From Eggerthella sp. (lineage in GTDB: Bacteria; Actinomycetota; Coriobacteriia; Coriobacteriales; Eggerthellaceae), in assembly GCA_030540085.1 (NCBI GenBank), contig JAUNWY010000007.1, positions 1 to 64,000 on the forward strand: a stretch of DNA of 64,000 nt. The letters are read 5' to 3'. Shown in pieces: positions 1 to 8,294 of this stretch (positions within the stretch are counted from its first letter, which is position 1; every line of letters begins with the position of its first letter). Under the pieces are notes generated by a model that was given only the letters and a program-made list of their open reading frames with translations, searched no databases and had not been told where the DNA came from. The position numbers were made by a program, and so were the translations under genes.

Positions 1-10
1 GCACGAACGC

Positions 11-1957
11 GTGCAGAACAAACCAGCAGGTCAGGAGCGTGGCGCATCGTCCGCATTCCCCGCGTATGCAGGTGCTGGCAACGATCATATTGCCCATTCA
101 CGCGTTACGAGGAATCAGCCACCTCAAACGAATCAGGGACGCACGGTCAATGGCAGCATGCCTAGCGCATCGGCCTGGGATCAGCGCGCGTCCGCAAGCG
201 CAAGTCAGCGCATGCCGCGGGTCGAGGGGCAGCGCCCTTCCGCAAGCGCAAGCCAGCGTATGCCTCGCGTCGAAGGCCAGCGCCCCAACATGCAAGGCAG
301 TCAGCGCATGCCACGCGTTGCAATGCCGCAAGATCCTAACCAGCACGTAGACGCAGGCAACCCTTCCGCAAGCCAACGCATGCCGCGCATGCAGCAGAAC
401 AGCAACGGGCAGGCACGCCCTTCCCGCCGCACGGCAAACTGCCAGTGCGGCCAGCGCCCCAGCGCCCAGGCAAGCCAGCGCATGCCGCGCGTTGAGGGCC
501 AGCGCCCTTCCGCGGCTCAACGCCAGCAGCGCCCTGTTCGCCGCGGCGCCGCAGCTTCGCAGCCCAGCCAGAGCATGCGCGCTCAGGCTGCGCAGCCGCA
601 GCAAGGCCAGCCTTCGCAAGAGATACCCGTCGTACAGAACATGCGCGGCAACGACCCATCTGCCTATTCGCGCGCTAAATACCAGCGCACCAAAGAAGGC
701 GCCCAAAAGGCTTCGCCCACCAACGCATCCACCTACCAGGCAGCTCGCTACCTGGGCAACAACAACTATGCCCCCAAGCAGAAGGCCGACTTCTTCACGC
801 GCGGCAGCCTTATCGCCGTTGCCGTTGTTGTGGTGCTTATCGTCGCCGGCATATTCGCCTTCAACAGCTGGATGGGGTCAAAGCCGGTAGAGGTCACGCT
901 CAACGGCGACCAGGTAACCATTTCGGGCGCCGAGCGCAGCATTGGCGGCCTTCTGGACAACAACGTGGTTTCGGTAACGCCTGGCAACTACGTAGCGGTT
1001 GACGGCAGCACCATCCGCCAAGGCGAAGGCACCCGCTGCACCGCGAAGGTGAACGGAAACGACACCGACAATATGGGCATGCACCTGAACGGCGGCGACA
1101 AAATCGAGATCTCCAACGGCACCGACATCACCGAGCCCTACACCGACAGCGACCCTCAAACCCTCCCCCACAAAACGGAGCTGAAGGGCGTTGGCGCAGT
1201 TCACCTGTACAGCAATAACGCGCAGGACGGCGAGCAGGTAACGCGCACGGGCAAGGAATCGGGCATCACCGCCACGGTTACCACCAAGGAGCCGGTCGAC
1301 AACATCGTTCAGTACTACAACGTAAACAGCAACGGCGACAAAGTTATTGCACTCACGTTCGACGACGGCCCATGGGATCAGCAAACCGACGAAATCCTGG
1401 ACATCCTTGAGCAGAACGACGCCAAGGCCACCTTCTTCACCGTTGGTCAGTGCATCAGCGGACACGAAAAGGAATTGCAGCGCGCTGCAAGCATGGGCTG
1501 CGAAATTGGCACTCACACGTGGGACCACGCAGAGGGCAGCGGCCAAGGTGCAAGCCTTATCAAGATGTCGACCGACGAACGCAAGCAGGAAGTGCAGAAG
1601 GGTCTGGAGGCAATCAAGAACGCCACGGGCCAGGAAGCAAGCACGATCTTCCGTTGCCCCGGCGGCAATTTCGACACTTCCGTTGCCACCGACCTTGAGG
1701 GCATTGTCACGGCGGAAATCGGCTGGAACGTTGACACCACCGACTGGAAGAAGCCCGGTGCCGATGTTATCGCCCAGCGTATTCAGAGCGCCGGCCCCGG
1801 CAACATCATCCTGATGCACGACGGCGGCGGCGACCGTAGCCAGACCGTTGAGGGCCTTCGCCAGGCGCTCCCCAAGATGAAGGAACAGGGCTACAGCTTC
1901 ATCACCGTGCAGGAGCTGCTGGAAAAGTACCCCTACCAGGAGGGCCAAACGAATTAG
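11..1957 (+). CDS. Membrane-anchored NodB polysaccharide deacetylase with repetitive tail
   Basis: Predicted zinc-dependent deacetylase acting outside the membrane on N-acetylated glycans such as peptidoglycan or a wall polymer. Residues 1-260 form a cytosolic, basic, Q/P/S/R-rich tail with five copies of a SQRMPR motif, three of them followed by VEGQRP. One membrane segment lies near residues 265-285. After it comes a beta-rich region resembling DUF348 (about 292-350), then the NodB domain (about 440-640). NodB motifs are visible: TFDDGPW, the metal-site HTWDH, RCPGGNFD and LMHDGG. The frame stays open to the left edge, so the GTG at 11 may not be the true start and the gene may be 5'-truncated by the window. 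It ends before a strong terminator. The fold and chemistry are well supported; the substrate is inferred. Confidence 0.88.
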   Translation: MQNKPAGQERGASSAFPAYAGAGNDHIAHSRVTRNQPPQTNQGRTVNGSMPSASAWDQRASASASQRMPRVEGQRPSASASQRMPRVEGQRPNMQGSQRMPRVAMPQDPNQHVDAGNPSASQRMPRMQQNSNGQARPSRRTANCQCGQRPSAQASQRMPRVEGQRPSAAQRQQRPVRRGAAASQPSQSMRAQAAQPQQGQPSQEIPVVQNMRGNDPSAYSRAKYQRTKEGAQKASPTNASTYQAARYLGNNNYAPKQKADFFTRGSLIAVAVVVVLIVAGIFAFNSWMGSKPVEVTLNGDQVTISGAERSIGGLLDNNVVSVTPGNYVAVDGSTIRQGEGTRCTAKVNGNDTDNMGMHLNGGDKIEISNGTDITEPYTDSDPQTLPHKTELKGVGAVHLYSNNAQDGEQVTRTGKESGITATVTTKEPVDNIVQYYNVNSNGDKVIALTFDDGPWDQQTDEILDILEQNDAKATFFTVGQCISGHEKELQRAASMGCEIGTHTWDHAEGSGQGASLIKMSTDERKQEVQKGLEAIKNATGQEASTIFRCPGGNFDTSVATDLEGIVTAEIGWNVDTTDWKKPGADVIAQRIQSAGPGNIILMHDGGGDRSQTVEGLRQALPKMKEQGYSFITVQELLEKYPYQEGQTN

Positions 1958-2012
1958 GGAAAATCAGCATAAAAAATACCACTGCGAGCGAGCCGTGGTA
2001 CAAATAGGTAGC

Positions 2013-2053
2013 ATGGGGAACAATCGAGATGAAAGATTGTTCCCCATTTTTTT
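2013..2053 (+). terminator. Rho-independent terminator of the NodB gene
   Basis: Perfect 13-bp arms, ATGGGGAACAATC at 2013-2025 and its complement at 2035-2047, are separated by a 9-base loop and followed by a run of T to 2053. A second small hairpin (TACCAC/GTGGTA, 1977-2000) lies between the stop codon and this terminator. Confidence 0.9.
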
Positions 2054-2072
2054 ATATTTTCGATAAGTAGAC

Positions 2073-2339
2073 TTACTTTTCGATTGCATAAACGCTGTAC
2101 GTAATTTTTACGGTCATGTCAGACTCAGCGATGATTGCATCGAAGATGAGCTGTGTTTTATAGCTCGATACCTGTTCCACACGGGGTGATAAGTGGTATG
2201 TCGTTTCAATGGCAGCAGTATCAGATTCCACCATGCAGTTCATGGCTGTGTATGCTGACGTTTCGGTAGGGAACGGATGTGCTGTGTAGCCGGATTCGTT
2301 GCTGGATTCACGGATTAAGATATACGTAGGTTTTGTCAT
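2073..2339 (-). CDS. Hypothetical 88-residue protein
   Basis: I do not recognise this protein. It is 88 residues, without a signal peptide or membrane segment, mixed in charge and rich in Thr, Ser and Tyr. The ATG at 2339 has an AAGGACG ribosome-binding site about 10 bases upstream, which supports translation. It stands alone on the minus strand, between the NodB terminator and a region holding a hairpin and a partial repeat element. No function can be proposed. It could be a small orphan gene or a spurious frame, but the ribosome-binding site and clean start favour a real gene. Confidence 0.5.
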   Translation of the reverse strand: MTKPTYILIRESSNESGYTAHPFPTETSAYTAMNCMVESDTAAIETTYHLSPRVEQVSSYKTQLIFDAIIAESDMTVKITYSVYAIEK

Positions 2340-2412
2340 AATAGATACGTCCTTTCTGAAATGCGAAATATGGTTTTACACAGACCCGCACTCGGATGAG
2401 GTGCCGTATTGA

Positions 2413-2456
2413 ACCGCTCTCCCTGTTCCTCGGGCACGGGAAGCAAGGAGAGCGGT
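2413..2456. repeat. Hairpin, 10-bp arms
   Basis: ACCGCTCTCC at 2413-2422 pairs perfectly with GGAGAGCGGT at 2447-2456. It lies in the 215-base gap downstream of the GtrB-like gene and upstream of the 88-residue gene. No clear T-run follows on either strand, so a terminator role is uncertain. Confidence 0.5.
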
Positions 2457-2461
2457 CCTCT

Positions 2462-2545
2462 TCGCCTATGGCATAGCGGCTGACGCCGAACCTCGTACGC
2501 ACGCTTCATTGCAAACGCGGCTCAGTTCGCAAAGTGGGAATCGAG
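2462..2545. repeat. Partial copy of the local hairpin-bounded repeat element
   Basis: This shares its interior with the complete element at 3705-3820. Both have a CATAGCGGCTGACGCCGAAC-type block (CATAGCAGTTGATGCCGAAC there), a CGCTTCAT(C/T)GCAAACG block, and a CAAAGTGGGAATC boundary. The outer GGGACAGGT arm is missing on the left and degraded on the right. It sits just past the 3' end of the GtrB-like gene. Confidence 0.6.
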
Positions 2546-2554
2546 CACCTACCC

Positions 2555-3511
2555 TTACTTTCCTGCCTGGTTGGTGATAGTTCGGACTTCTACCGATTTC
2601 GCGATATAAGCAGGGCGGCGCTTGGTTTCGATGTAAATGCGCGCGATATATTCGCCGATCACGCCCAGCGTTACCAAAATGAGCCCGCCCATCAAAAGGA
2701 GCACGCACAGAAGCGTAGGATAGCCCGATGGCATGGCGGGGTTGATAAATTGCTCGACAATGACCTCGACCAGCAACACCAACCCGGCAAGCGTGGCAAG
2801 AAGGCCCGCCACCGCGGCTATCTTCAGCGGAAACGTGGTAAACGAAAGCACCCCGCCAATGCCGTAGCGCATCAGCTTACGGAACGACCACTTGGTTTCG
2901 CCCTCAACGCGATTCGCAGGCGTGTACGGAAACGGCAATGTCTCGAAACCTACCCAGGCAAACATGCCTTTCGAAAAGCGGAAGCTTTCCGGCATAGAAA
3001 GAAGCGCATCGGCCACCCTGCGGTGGAACACGCGAAAATCGGAGGCATCGGGCATGACATTGAGCCGAGAAGTTGCATCGAACGTTTTGTAGAACGCGTG
3101 CTTGAAGAAGCTCAGCACCGCGCCTTCGTTTCGATGCTCTTGGAATGCGGCTACGCAATCGGCGCTAGGGTTGGCCTGCAGCATGCGGTACATTTCAAGC
3201 AACGTTGCAGGAGGCTGTTGCAAGTCTGCGTCCATCAGGCCAACCGCATCCCCTTCGGCATGTTGAAGGCCTGCGAGCAGGGCGCTTTCCTTGCCGAAGT
3301 TACGGGAAAAATCGACAACAACGGTGCGTTCAGCCGATGCGGGAGTGGGCAGCTCGTGCAACAGGCGTGACGTAGCGTCGGAGCTGCCGTCGTTCACCAA
3401 AACCAGCTCGTACGACACTCCCGAGGTAGCAAAAGCATCGTCCACCGCGCTGAACAGCAGCGGCAACGACCCTTCTTCGTTGTAGCACGGCACGACAATG
3501 GAAAGATCCAC
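2555..3511 (-). CDS. GtrB/DPM1-like membrane glycosyltransferase (family 2)
   Basis: Predicted polyprenyl-phosphate sugar transferase, which moves a sugar from a nucleotide sugar to a lipid carrier on the inner membrane face. The GT-A domain begins at the N-terminus (LSIVVPCYNEEG) and carries the metal-site segment LMDADLQQP. Two membrane helices follow at about 230-260 and 270-300, ending in the IGEYIARIYIETKRRP stretch typical of GtrB. I chose the GTG at 3511 because AAAAGGGGG lies just upstream and the product is then 318 residues, normal for the family; the frame could extend to 3628. A GtrII-like protein is encoded nearby (5196-6914), so the pair may add a sugar side chain to a wall polymer. 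The sugar is unknown. Confidence 0.88.
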   Translation of the reverse strand: MDLSIVVPCYNEEGSLPLLFSAVDDAFATSGVSYELVLVNDGSSDATSRLLHELPTPASAERTVVVDFSRNFGKESALLAGLQHAEGDAVGLMDADLQQPPATLLEMYRMLQANPSADCVAAFQEHRNEGAVLSFFKHAFYKTFDATSRLNVMPDASDFRVFHRRVADALLSMPESFRFSKGMFAWVGFETLPFPYTPANRVEGETKWSFRKLMRYGIGGVLSFTTFPLKIAAVAGLLATLAGLVLLVEVIVEQFINPAMPSGYPTLLCVLLLMGGLILVTLGVIGEYIARIYIETKRRPAYIAKSVEVRTITNQAGK

Positions 3512-3824
3512 CGCAAGCCCCCTTTTCGATTGATTACCGCGTCCGATTGTACGCCTAGCAGCAAAGCAGACCCAGCGTGTTGCCGAAATGCAACATCTCG
3601 GGAAAAAGGGCAGACGCCAGATTCCCACTTTGAGGGCTGGCGCCTGCTCGCAATGGAGATTACGCGCGGGATTCGACGTTAGCCGCTATGCAAAAGTGAG
3701 AAGATAGGGACAGGTCCCAGATTCCCACTTATGACATAGCAGTTGATGCCGAACCACACGTATACGCTTCATCGCAAACGAAACTCTGCTTGCAAAGTGG
3801 GAATCTGGGACCTGTCCCTATTCC
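3512..3824. other. Non-coding gap with two repeat copies
   Basis: No convincing gene is present. The gap holds the presumed promoter region of the GtrB-like gene, a decayed repeat (arms GCAGACGCCAG 3610-3620 and CTGGCGCCTGC 3637-3647, enclosing ATTCCCACTT) and the complete element at 3705-3820. Confidence 0.7.
3705..3820. repeat. Hairpin-bounded repeat element, complete copy 1
   Basis: Perfect 26-bp inverted arms (3705-3730 and 3795-3820) begin TAGGGACAGGTCCC and end CCCACTT at the inner side. The roughly 64-base interior resembles the copies at 2462 and 6940. Weaker pairing (GTGAG/CTCAC) extends outward on both sides. It lies directly behind the stop codon of the glycosyltransferase at 3825-5144. 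Confidence 0.85.
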
Positions 3825-5144
3825 TCACCTGCCGGATTTCAGTTTTACAAACACGTTGTGCAGGGCGCCATTCTTGGCGGCGTGGATAGCGCCACCTAAC
3901 GCCAAGCACTTCGACGCATTGCGCTGTTGCAGAGGCTTCAGGCATAGGCGCAAAGCCTGGCTGTCGGCCTGAGCGCAGGGAACCAGTTCGCCAAACAGTT
4001 CGTCGGCAAACACGCCTTGCAGCCATTCCTTTTGAGCAGAGCCGCTCATGCCACTCTCCTTCTGTTTGTTGCGCTCCAGCGCAGAAAGGATGTAGCGAGC
4101 ATACAGCGCACCAAGCGTGGCCTTGGCGCCGGCATCAAGCAAACCCCACGAATCCAGCTGGTTGCGCAACAGTTCAATGCGCGTGCGATGCACCTCGTAG
4201 TAACGCGGCACAAACTTGCTGGTTAGGTTGCCCGCCTCGCGCTTGGCGTAACGATACAGCGGTGCACCAATCACGTTCATGCCAGGCAAATCTTGGAACA
4301 CGCGGATGTTGAATTCAATATCTTCGATAAGCGGCAAATCTTCGGTAAAGGTAAAGCCGCCCTGTTGCAGGTAGCTGCGCTCGTACACCTTGTTCCAGGC
4401 GTAGCCGTAATGCGTACCCTTTTCAAACTCCAACACGTGCTTACGCAGCTTGGTTTTTCCCAAATGCGCCGATTCCTGGCTGAAGGTGAATTCCTGCACG
4501 CGTTCTACCTTGCCGCTGGCGTCGTAGAACTCTTCCACATGACCCACCATAACCACTGGCGCTTCGTGCTGCTGAAGCGAGTTATACACACTCTGCAGAA
4601 AGGTGAAATCGTATCGATCGTCGGGGTCGGGGAACCACACATAGCGCCCCTGGACAGCAGCAAGGCCGGTATTGCGCGCCGCCGAAAGCCCTTGGTTCAC
4701 CTCGTGCGAAACAACGCGAATGCGCGCATCGGCTGCGGCGAACTGCTGCGCGATGGCCAAGCTGCCGTCGGGCGAGCAATCGTTCACCACAATAGCTTCC
4801 CAATCGGTGAACAGCTGGTCTTGCAAATCGCCCAAGGCGGCGGCAAGGTAGGGCTCAGAGCCGTATGCGGGCAAAACAACCGAAAAGAATGGGGCATCGG
4901 AGGATTGGGCGGCGGCATGCGCGGCGCTCGCGGCATCTACTAAGCGCGCGGCATCCGTCGAAGCCGCAGATGCCGCGCCTGCTAAGCCCGCCGCGCCCGT
5001 AGCTTCTGCCACGTGCGCATCGTCACGCACAGCATCAGCATGCGCAGCGGCAACGCCCGCGACACCGGCACCCACAGCGGCACTGCACCCCCGCGAGGCG
5101 GATGCACTGTTCGCTTCGCCCTTGCCGTGATGTCGTTTTCCCAT
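3825..5144 (-). CDS. Glycosyltransferase family 2 with Ala-rich N-terminal extension
   Basis: Predicted cytosolic GT-A enzyme adding a sugar or similar group to a surface polymer. The catalytic domain begins near residue 87 (FFSVVLPAYGSEPYL) and includes VVNDCSPDGS and the metal-site motif PDPDD. About 85 residues before it are strikingly rich in Ala, Asp and Val and look like an unstructured extension. The ATG at 5144 is preferred because AGGGG lies upstream; an ATG at 5162 would add six residues. It follows the GtrII-like gene by about 50 bases, so co-transcription is likely. The stop codon lies 5 bases from a hairpin repeat element. Donor and acceptor are unknown. Confidence 0.85.
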   Translation of the reverse strand: MGKRHHGKGEANSASASRGCSAAVGAGVAGVAAAHADAVRDDAHVAEATGAAGLAGAASAASTDAARLVDAASAAHAAAQSSDAPFFSVVLPAYGSEPYLAAALGDLQDQLFTDWEAIVVNDCSPDGSLAIAQQFAAADARIRVVSHEVNQGLSAARNTGLAAVQGRYVWFPDPDDRYDFTFLQSVYNSLQQHEAPVVMVGHVEEFYDASGKVERVQEFTFSQESAHLGKTKLRKHVLEFEKGTHYGYAWNKVYERSYLQQGGFTFTEDLPLIEDIEFNIRVFQDLPGMNVIGAPLYRYAKREAGNLTSKFVPRYYEVHRTRIELLRNQLDSWGLLDAGAKATLGALYARYILSALERNKQKESGMSGSAQKEWLQGVFADELFGELVPCAQADSQALRLCLKPLQQRNASKCLALGGAIHAAKNGALHNVFVKLKSGR

Positions 5145-5195
5145 ATGCCCAGCGCCCCTCATGAACTCTATACGCTTCGGCTGCGGCGCGTGCCG

Positions 5196-6914
5196 CTATT
5201 CCGAATACTTGCTTATGTCAGATATCTTAACAACTACAACGCCGTCGATGGCTGCCACCGAATCATTGGCAGGATACAGCGACATGTTCGCGAATTCGTT
5301 TGAGCGAATAACCTCAGCGCATTCATCGAACGAGCAGTAGTTGAAGCTCTGCCCCGCAAACTGCTTCATTATCACGTCCCAAGAACGCATGTTGTTCTGG
5401 TAGTGGTTGTCCCAAACCATGCCCCACTTCGCATAACTACTTGCGTGAACATAGGAATCGCTGGTGTTTGGATAGTTTCCCGCCTCAGGCTTTCCGGCAA
5501 TCAGCACCTTCGCACCCGCCTGCACATCGGGGTTCGCGTCAAGCGCGCCGGCAATTCGGGTGGCCAAAGAAGCAGTTTGGTTCTGGCATGCCTGCATAAC
5601 CTCGGCATCCGCATTCGACTGCAGCGCATACGACCACGCCCCTACAGCAATAAGGCAACAGCAGCCGACGGACATCGCTTTCGCGGGCACGCGCAGGCAC
5701 GCATTGCGCCGCTCGGGAGAATCGAGCAGAAGCTGCACCAACAGGGGCAGAAGCAGAAACGAAGCCATGAAACCGCCCAGCATAAGCGGCGTGGGATACC
5801 CGTAACTGGGCACAATAACCAGGATAACGTTGGCAGCAAAGGGAATAAGCACAACGCAGAGCAGCGCCACAACACTTGAAACCAAACGCTTCACGCCGGC
5901 AGTTGCAACAAGACCGATGAATACAGCCGCCGTAACGGCCATGCCGATAGCCGCCACATACATCCATGCAAAATGGTTCCCGAAAATGCCGTGGCTGAAA
6001 AAGCCATCGAAAAAGGCAGCGTAAGCGCTGGGGACAGACGACGGCAAAGAGCCAAGAATGCTGCCAGCGCCAACCGAGGATGCTCCGCCGTAGGCGGAAA
6101 GACCGATGCCCATCGCGAACAAAGACAACTCGGTAAGTGCGTAGTACAGCACAGCGCCCGCCGCGCACACCGCAACGGCAACGCCGAAGAACACCGCGAA
6201 CTGCTTAGCGCTGAATGGATCGGCGCTGCTGCCCCTTTCGGAACCTGGGCACTGCATTTCGGCACTTCGAGCATCACGCGCAAGTGGCGTCAACAACTCG
6301 GATCCACAACCCATAAGCGAGCGCACCATCACCAGCAGCACCGCAACACAGAAAACACCCAGGCTTGCCTGATAGCAGCCGAGCGAAAACGCCAACAACA
6401 CAACCGCCCCAACAAGAGCAACCGGCTTGCCGACGGCACCAACGCGTCCAATCAGACACACGGCAAGAACCGCGCATAAAAACGAAAGCGCGTACGAATT
6501 CGAGCAATAGTAGTACGTGATACAGCAAGAAACGAAGGGTGAAACGATGAGCAGAATCGAAGAAGCGTACCGTAAGCAAGCGCGCTTGATGCCCAACCTA
6601 TCCACCAGCACAACGATGCCCAGCGTAAACAGCGCAATGGTAATCGCAGAAGTAAGAATAGGCGAGCACAGACCAAACTTGGCGTAGGCGGCAAACAACA
6701 AGCCCCAACGCCCCAGGCTCATATCCCAGGCATGAGGGACGAAACTTCCGTATCCATTGGGATTGCTCAGGGAAACAACCGCATCGGGGTTGGAAAGACC
6801 ATTCAAGTACATCTGAGCATGGCAAACCATACCTACCGCAAAGCACGCCACCAGCAGTGTTGCGTTGCGCGTAAACCAATTCTTCACTCCGGAAAAGCTC
6901 ATTCCATTCGCCAT
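5196..6914 (-). CDS. GtrII-like polytopic membrane glucosyltransferase
   Basis: A 572-residue protein with about ten or eleven hydrophobic segments and a soluble C-terminal part of about 130 residues. The N-terminal outer loop holds a WDMSLGRWG motif, matching the D..LGRW signature of the GtrII family, which transfers a sugar from a lipid carrier to a surface polysaccharide outside the membrane. The ATG at 6914 follows GAGAGAAAG; the open frame continues 19 residues further into a repeat element and is not needed. The GtrB-like transferase at 2555 would provide the lipid-linked donor. A GtrA flippase is not seen in the window. The family assignment is by motif and topology. Confidence 0.8.
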   Translation of the reverse strand: MANGMSFSGVKNWFTRNATLLVACFAVGMVCHAQMYLNGLSNPDAVVSLSNPNGYGSFVPHAWDMSLGRWGLLFAAYAKFGLCSPILTSAITIALFTLGIVVLVDRLGIKRACLRYASSILLIVSPFVSCCITYYYCSNSYALSFLCAVLAVCLIGRVGAVGKPVALVGAVVLLAFSLGCYQASLGVFCVAVLLVMVRSLMGCGSELLTPLARDARSAEMQCPGSERGSSADPFSAKQFAVFFGVAVAVCAAGAVLYYALTELSLFAMGIGLSAYGGASSVGAGSILGSLPSSVPSAYAAFFDGFFSHGIFGNHFAWMYVAAIGMAVTAAVFIGLVATAGVKRLVSSVVALLCVVLIPFAANVILVIVPSYGYPTPLMLGGFMASFLLLPLLVQLLLDSPERRNACLRVPAKAMSVGCCCLIAVGAWSYALQSNADAEVMQACQNQTASLATRIAGALDANPDVQAGAKVLIAGKPEAGNYPNTSDSYVHASSYAKWGMVWDNHYQNNMRSWDVIMKQFAGQSFNYCSFDECAEVIRSNEFANMSLYPANDSVAAIDGVVVVKISDISKYSE

Positions 6915-6939
6915 TTGCTTTCTCTCTGGTTCCAATAAT

Positions 6940-7071
6940 TGGGAAAATAGGGACAGGTACCATTTTCCCAATTATGGTATAGCAGTTGACGCCGAACCCT
7001 ACACGCACGCTCCTGCGCAGGTAGGCACCGACCCGAAAACTGGGAAAATGGTACCTGTCCCTATTTTCCCA
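6940..7071. repeat. Hairpin-bounded repeat element, complete copy 2
   Basis: Perfect 31-bp arms (6940-6970 and 7041-7071) share TAGGGACAGGT with copy 1 but differ at the middle positions, and both arms differ in the matching way. The interior keeps the block TATAGCAGTTGACGCCGAAC. The right arm supplies the last codons and the TAG stop of the glycosyltransferase at 7061-8194. Confidence 0.88.
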
Positions 7072-8194
7072 CCACTTCCATTCCGCTTTTTTGAATCTTG
7101 TTACCAGCAAAGCGCCTAATGTCCTTAGCAAGAAAGCCAACGCCCTGCGTACGCACCGCACGGGCGGCACGGGAAGCAAGATAGCGCACATAAGGAACAT
7201 GCGACATATGAGGAACAGGCTTGCCAAGCACCTCGAAGTAGAAGCGCTTCTTCGCAACTGAAAGCTTGCCGCACTCAAGCACATAACACTCAGGCAAGCG
7301 CTCAAACAGCTCGCATGTCTTCCGCTGAACAACGGGATTGTCCCAGCCGTCATCCAAAATGGCGCCATTGACATAGTTGAAGCCACGCAGGGCATGGGCG
7401 CACCAGACGCCCTCGTCAGTTACGCCCAGCTGTTCCATGATCTCAGTCATGTCGAGCCAACGGTTGAAGGGCAATGCAATCTTTTCATCCGATCCATGGT
7501 TCTTAGTTGAGCCAGGTAAATCGTTTCGATAACAGTAGAAGGGCTTGTCCAGGTAAACAATGGACTGCGCCCGGCAGAGCGTTTCAACTAAAAAGGGATT
7601 GTCCGCCCAACCAGCACCAGGGTACGGACGGAAGCGTATCCCCTTCTGGTTCAAAAATTCGCGACGGTACAAAGCAGACCAAATGGAAGGGTGCCCTTCA
7701 ATAAGAACAGGGGCATCTTCCAAAACGAATGGCTTCTGCGACGTTTTCAGACTGCCGAACAAAAGGCTAGGCTTCTTAACCAACGTTTCAGGATTGTCCC
7801 ATTTGGCCAAATCGTACCAAGGGGTTTTGACCACGTCGATTTGATCGCCGAAACCTTCAGCGAAATCGAGCATTTCGGCAAACATACCGGGAAGAAGGTA
7901 GTCGTCAGGCTCTACGATGGCAATGTATTCACCCTGAGCCATATCCAAACCGCGATTGCACGTTGCACCATAGCCCTCGTTAGCCTTATCGATGCAAATA
8001 ATGCGCGGATCCCTACTGGCGTGCTCATGCATAATGGCCGATGAACCATCTTTGGACCCATCGTTCAGACAAATTATCTCCAGCTCACGCAAGGTTTGGG
8101 AGCACACACTGTTCAGGCACTCGTCCAGAAAACCCTCAACGTTGCAAATCGGAATAACAACCGAAACTTTTGGCGCTGCACCTTCGTTGGACAC
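7061..8194 (-). CDS. Glycosyltransferase family 2
   Basis: GT-A glycosyltransferase of about 377 residues for surface-polymer synthesis. Visible are VSVVIPICNVEGFL, NDGSKDGS, a CNRGLDMAQGEY segment and the metal-site EPDDY. The C-terminal third is mostly helical and basic. The GTG at 8194 is preferred over the TTG at 8197 because the AGGGGA site is then better spaced. The extreme C-terminus and stop lie inside repeat copy 2, so the original end of the protein may have been altered by that element. A minus-strand terminator separates it from the LCP gene upstream. It resembles the GT2 enzymes at 29166, 53185 and 62245 in its N-terminal half. Confidence 0.85.
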   Translation of the reverse strand: MSNEGAAPKVSVVIPICNVEGFLDECLNSVCSQTLRELEIICLNDGSKDGSSAIMHEHASRDPRIICIDKANEGYGATCNRGLDMAQGEYIAIVEPDDYLLPGMFAEMLDFAEGFGDQIDVVKTPWYDLAKWDNPETLVKKPSLLFGSLKTSQKPFVLEDAPVLIEGHPSIWSALYRREFLNQKGIRFRPYPGAGWADNPFLVETLCRAQSIVYLDKPFYCYRNDLPGSTKNHGSDEKIALPFNRWLDMTEIMEQLGVTDEGVWCAHALRGFNYVNGAILDDGWDNPVVQRKTCELFERLPECYVLECGKLSVAKKRFYFEVLGKPVPHMSHVPYVRYLASRAARAVRTQGVGFLAKDIRRFAGNKIQKSGMEVVGK

Positions 8195-8212
8195 CAAATC
8201 CCCTATCTCATA

Positions 8213-8245
8213 GAAAAAATGCGCGGAGCATACACCCCGCGCATT
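8213..8245 (-). terminator. Rho-independent terminator after the LCP lipoprotein gene
   Basis: Read on the minus strand, AATGCGCGG (8245-8237) pairs with CCGCGCATT (8226-8218) and is followed by a run of T. It lies about 50 bases after the LCP stop codon. Confidence 0.8.
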
Positions 8246-8294
8246 ACCTTAACGCATTCGCCTGCCCGTTTGACAACTCACGCAAAATGCACTC

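Noticed and set aside
878..1948. A 356-codon minus-strand frame opposite the NodB gene
   Set aside because: The plus strand encodes unmistakable NodB motifs; the minus frame is an antisense shadow with low-complexity Val/Ala/Leu composition.
2534..3370. A 278-codon plus-strand frame opposite the GtrB-like gene
   Set aside because: It lies entirely antisense to a well-supported glycosyltransferase and shows no domain motifs.
3705..3820. The hairpin elements as complete insertion sequences
   Set aside because: They are only about 115-135 bases, encode no transposase and show no clear target duplication; a non-autonomous repeat is the safer description.
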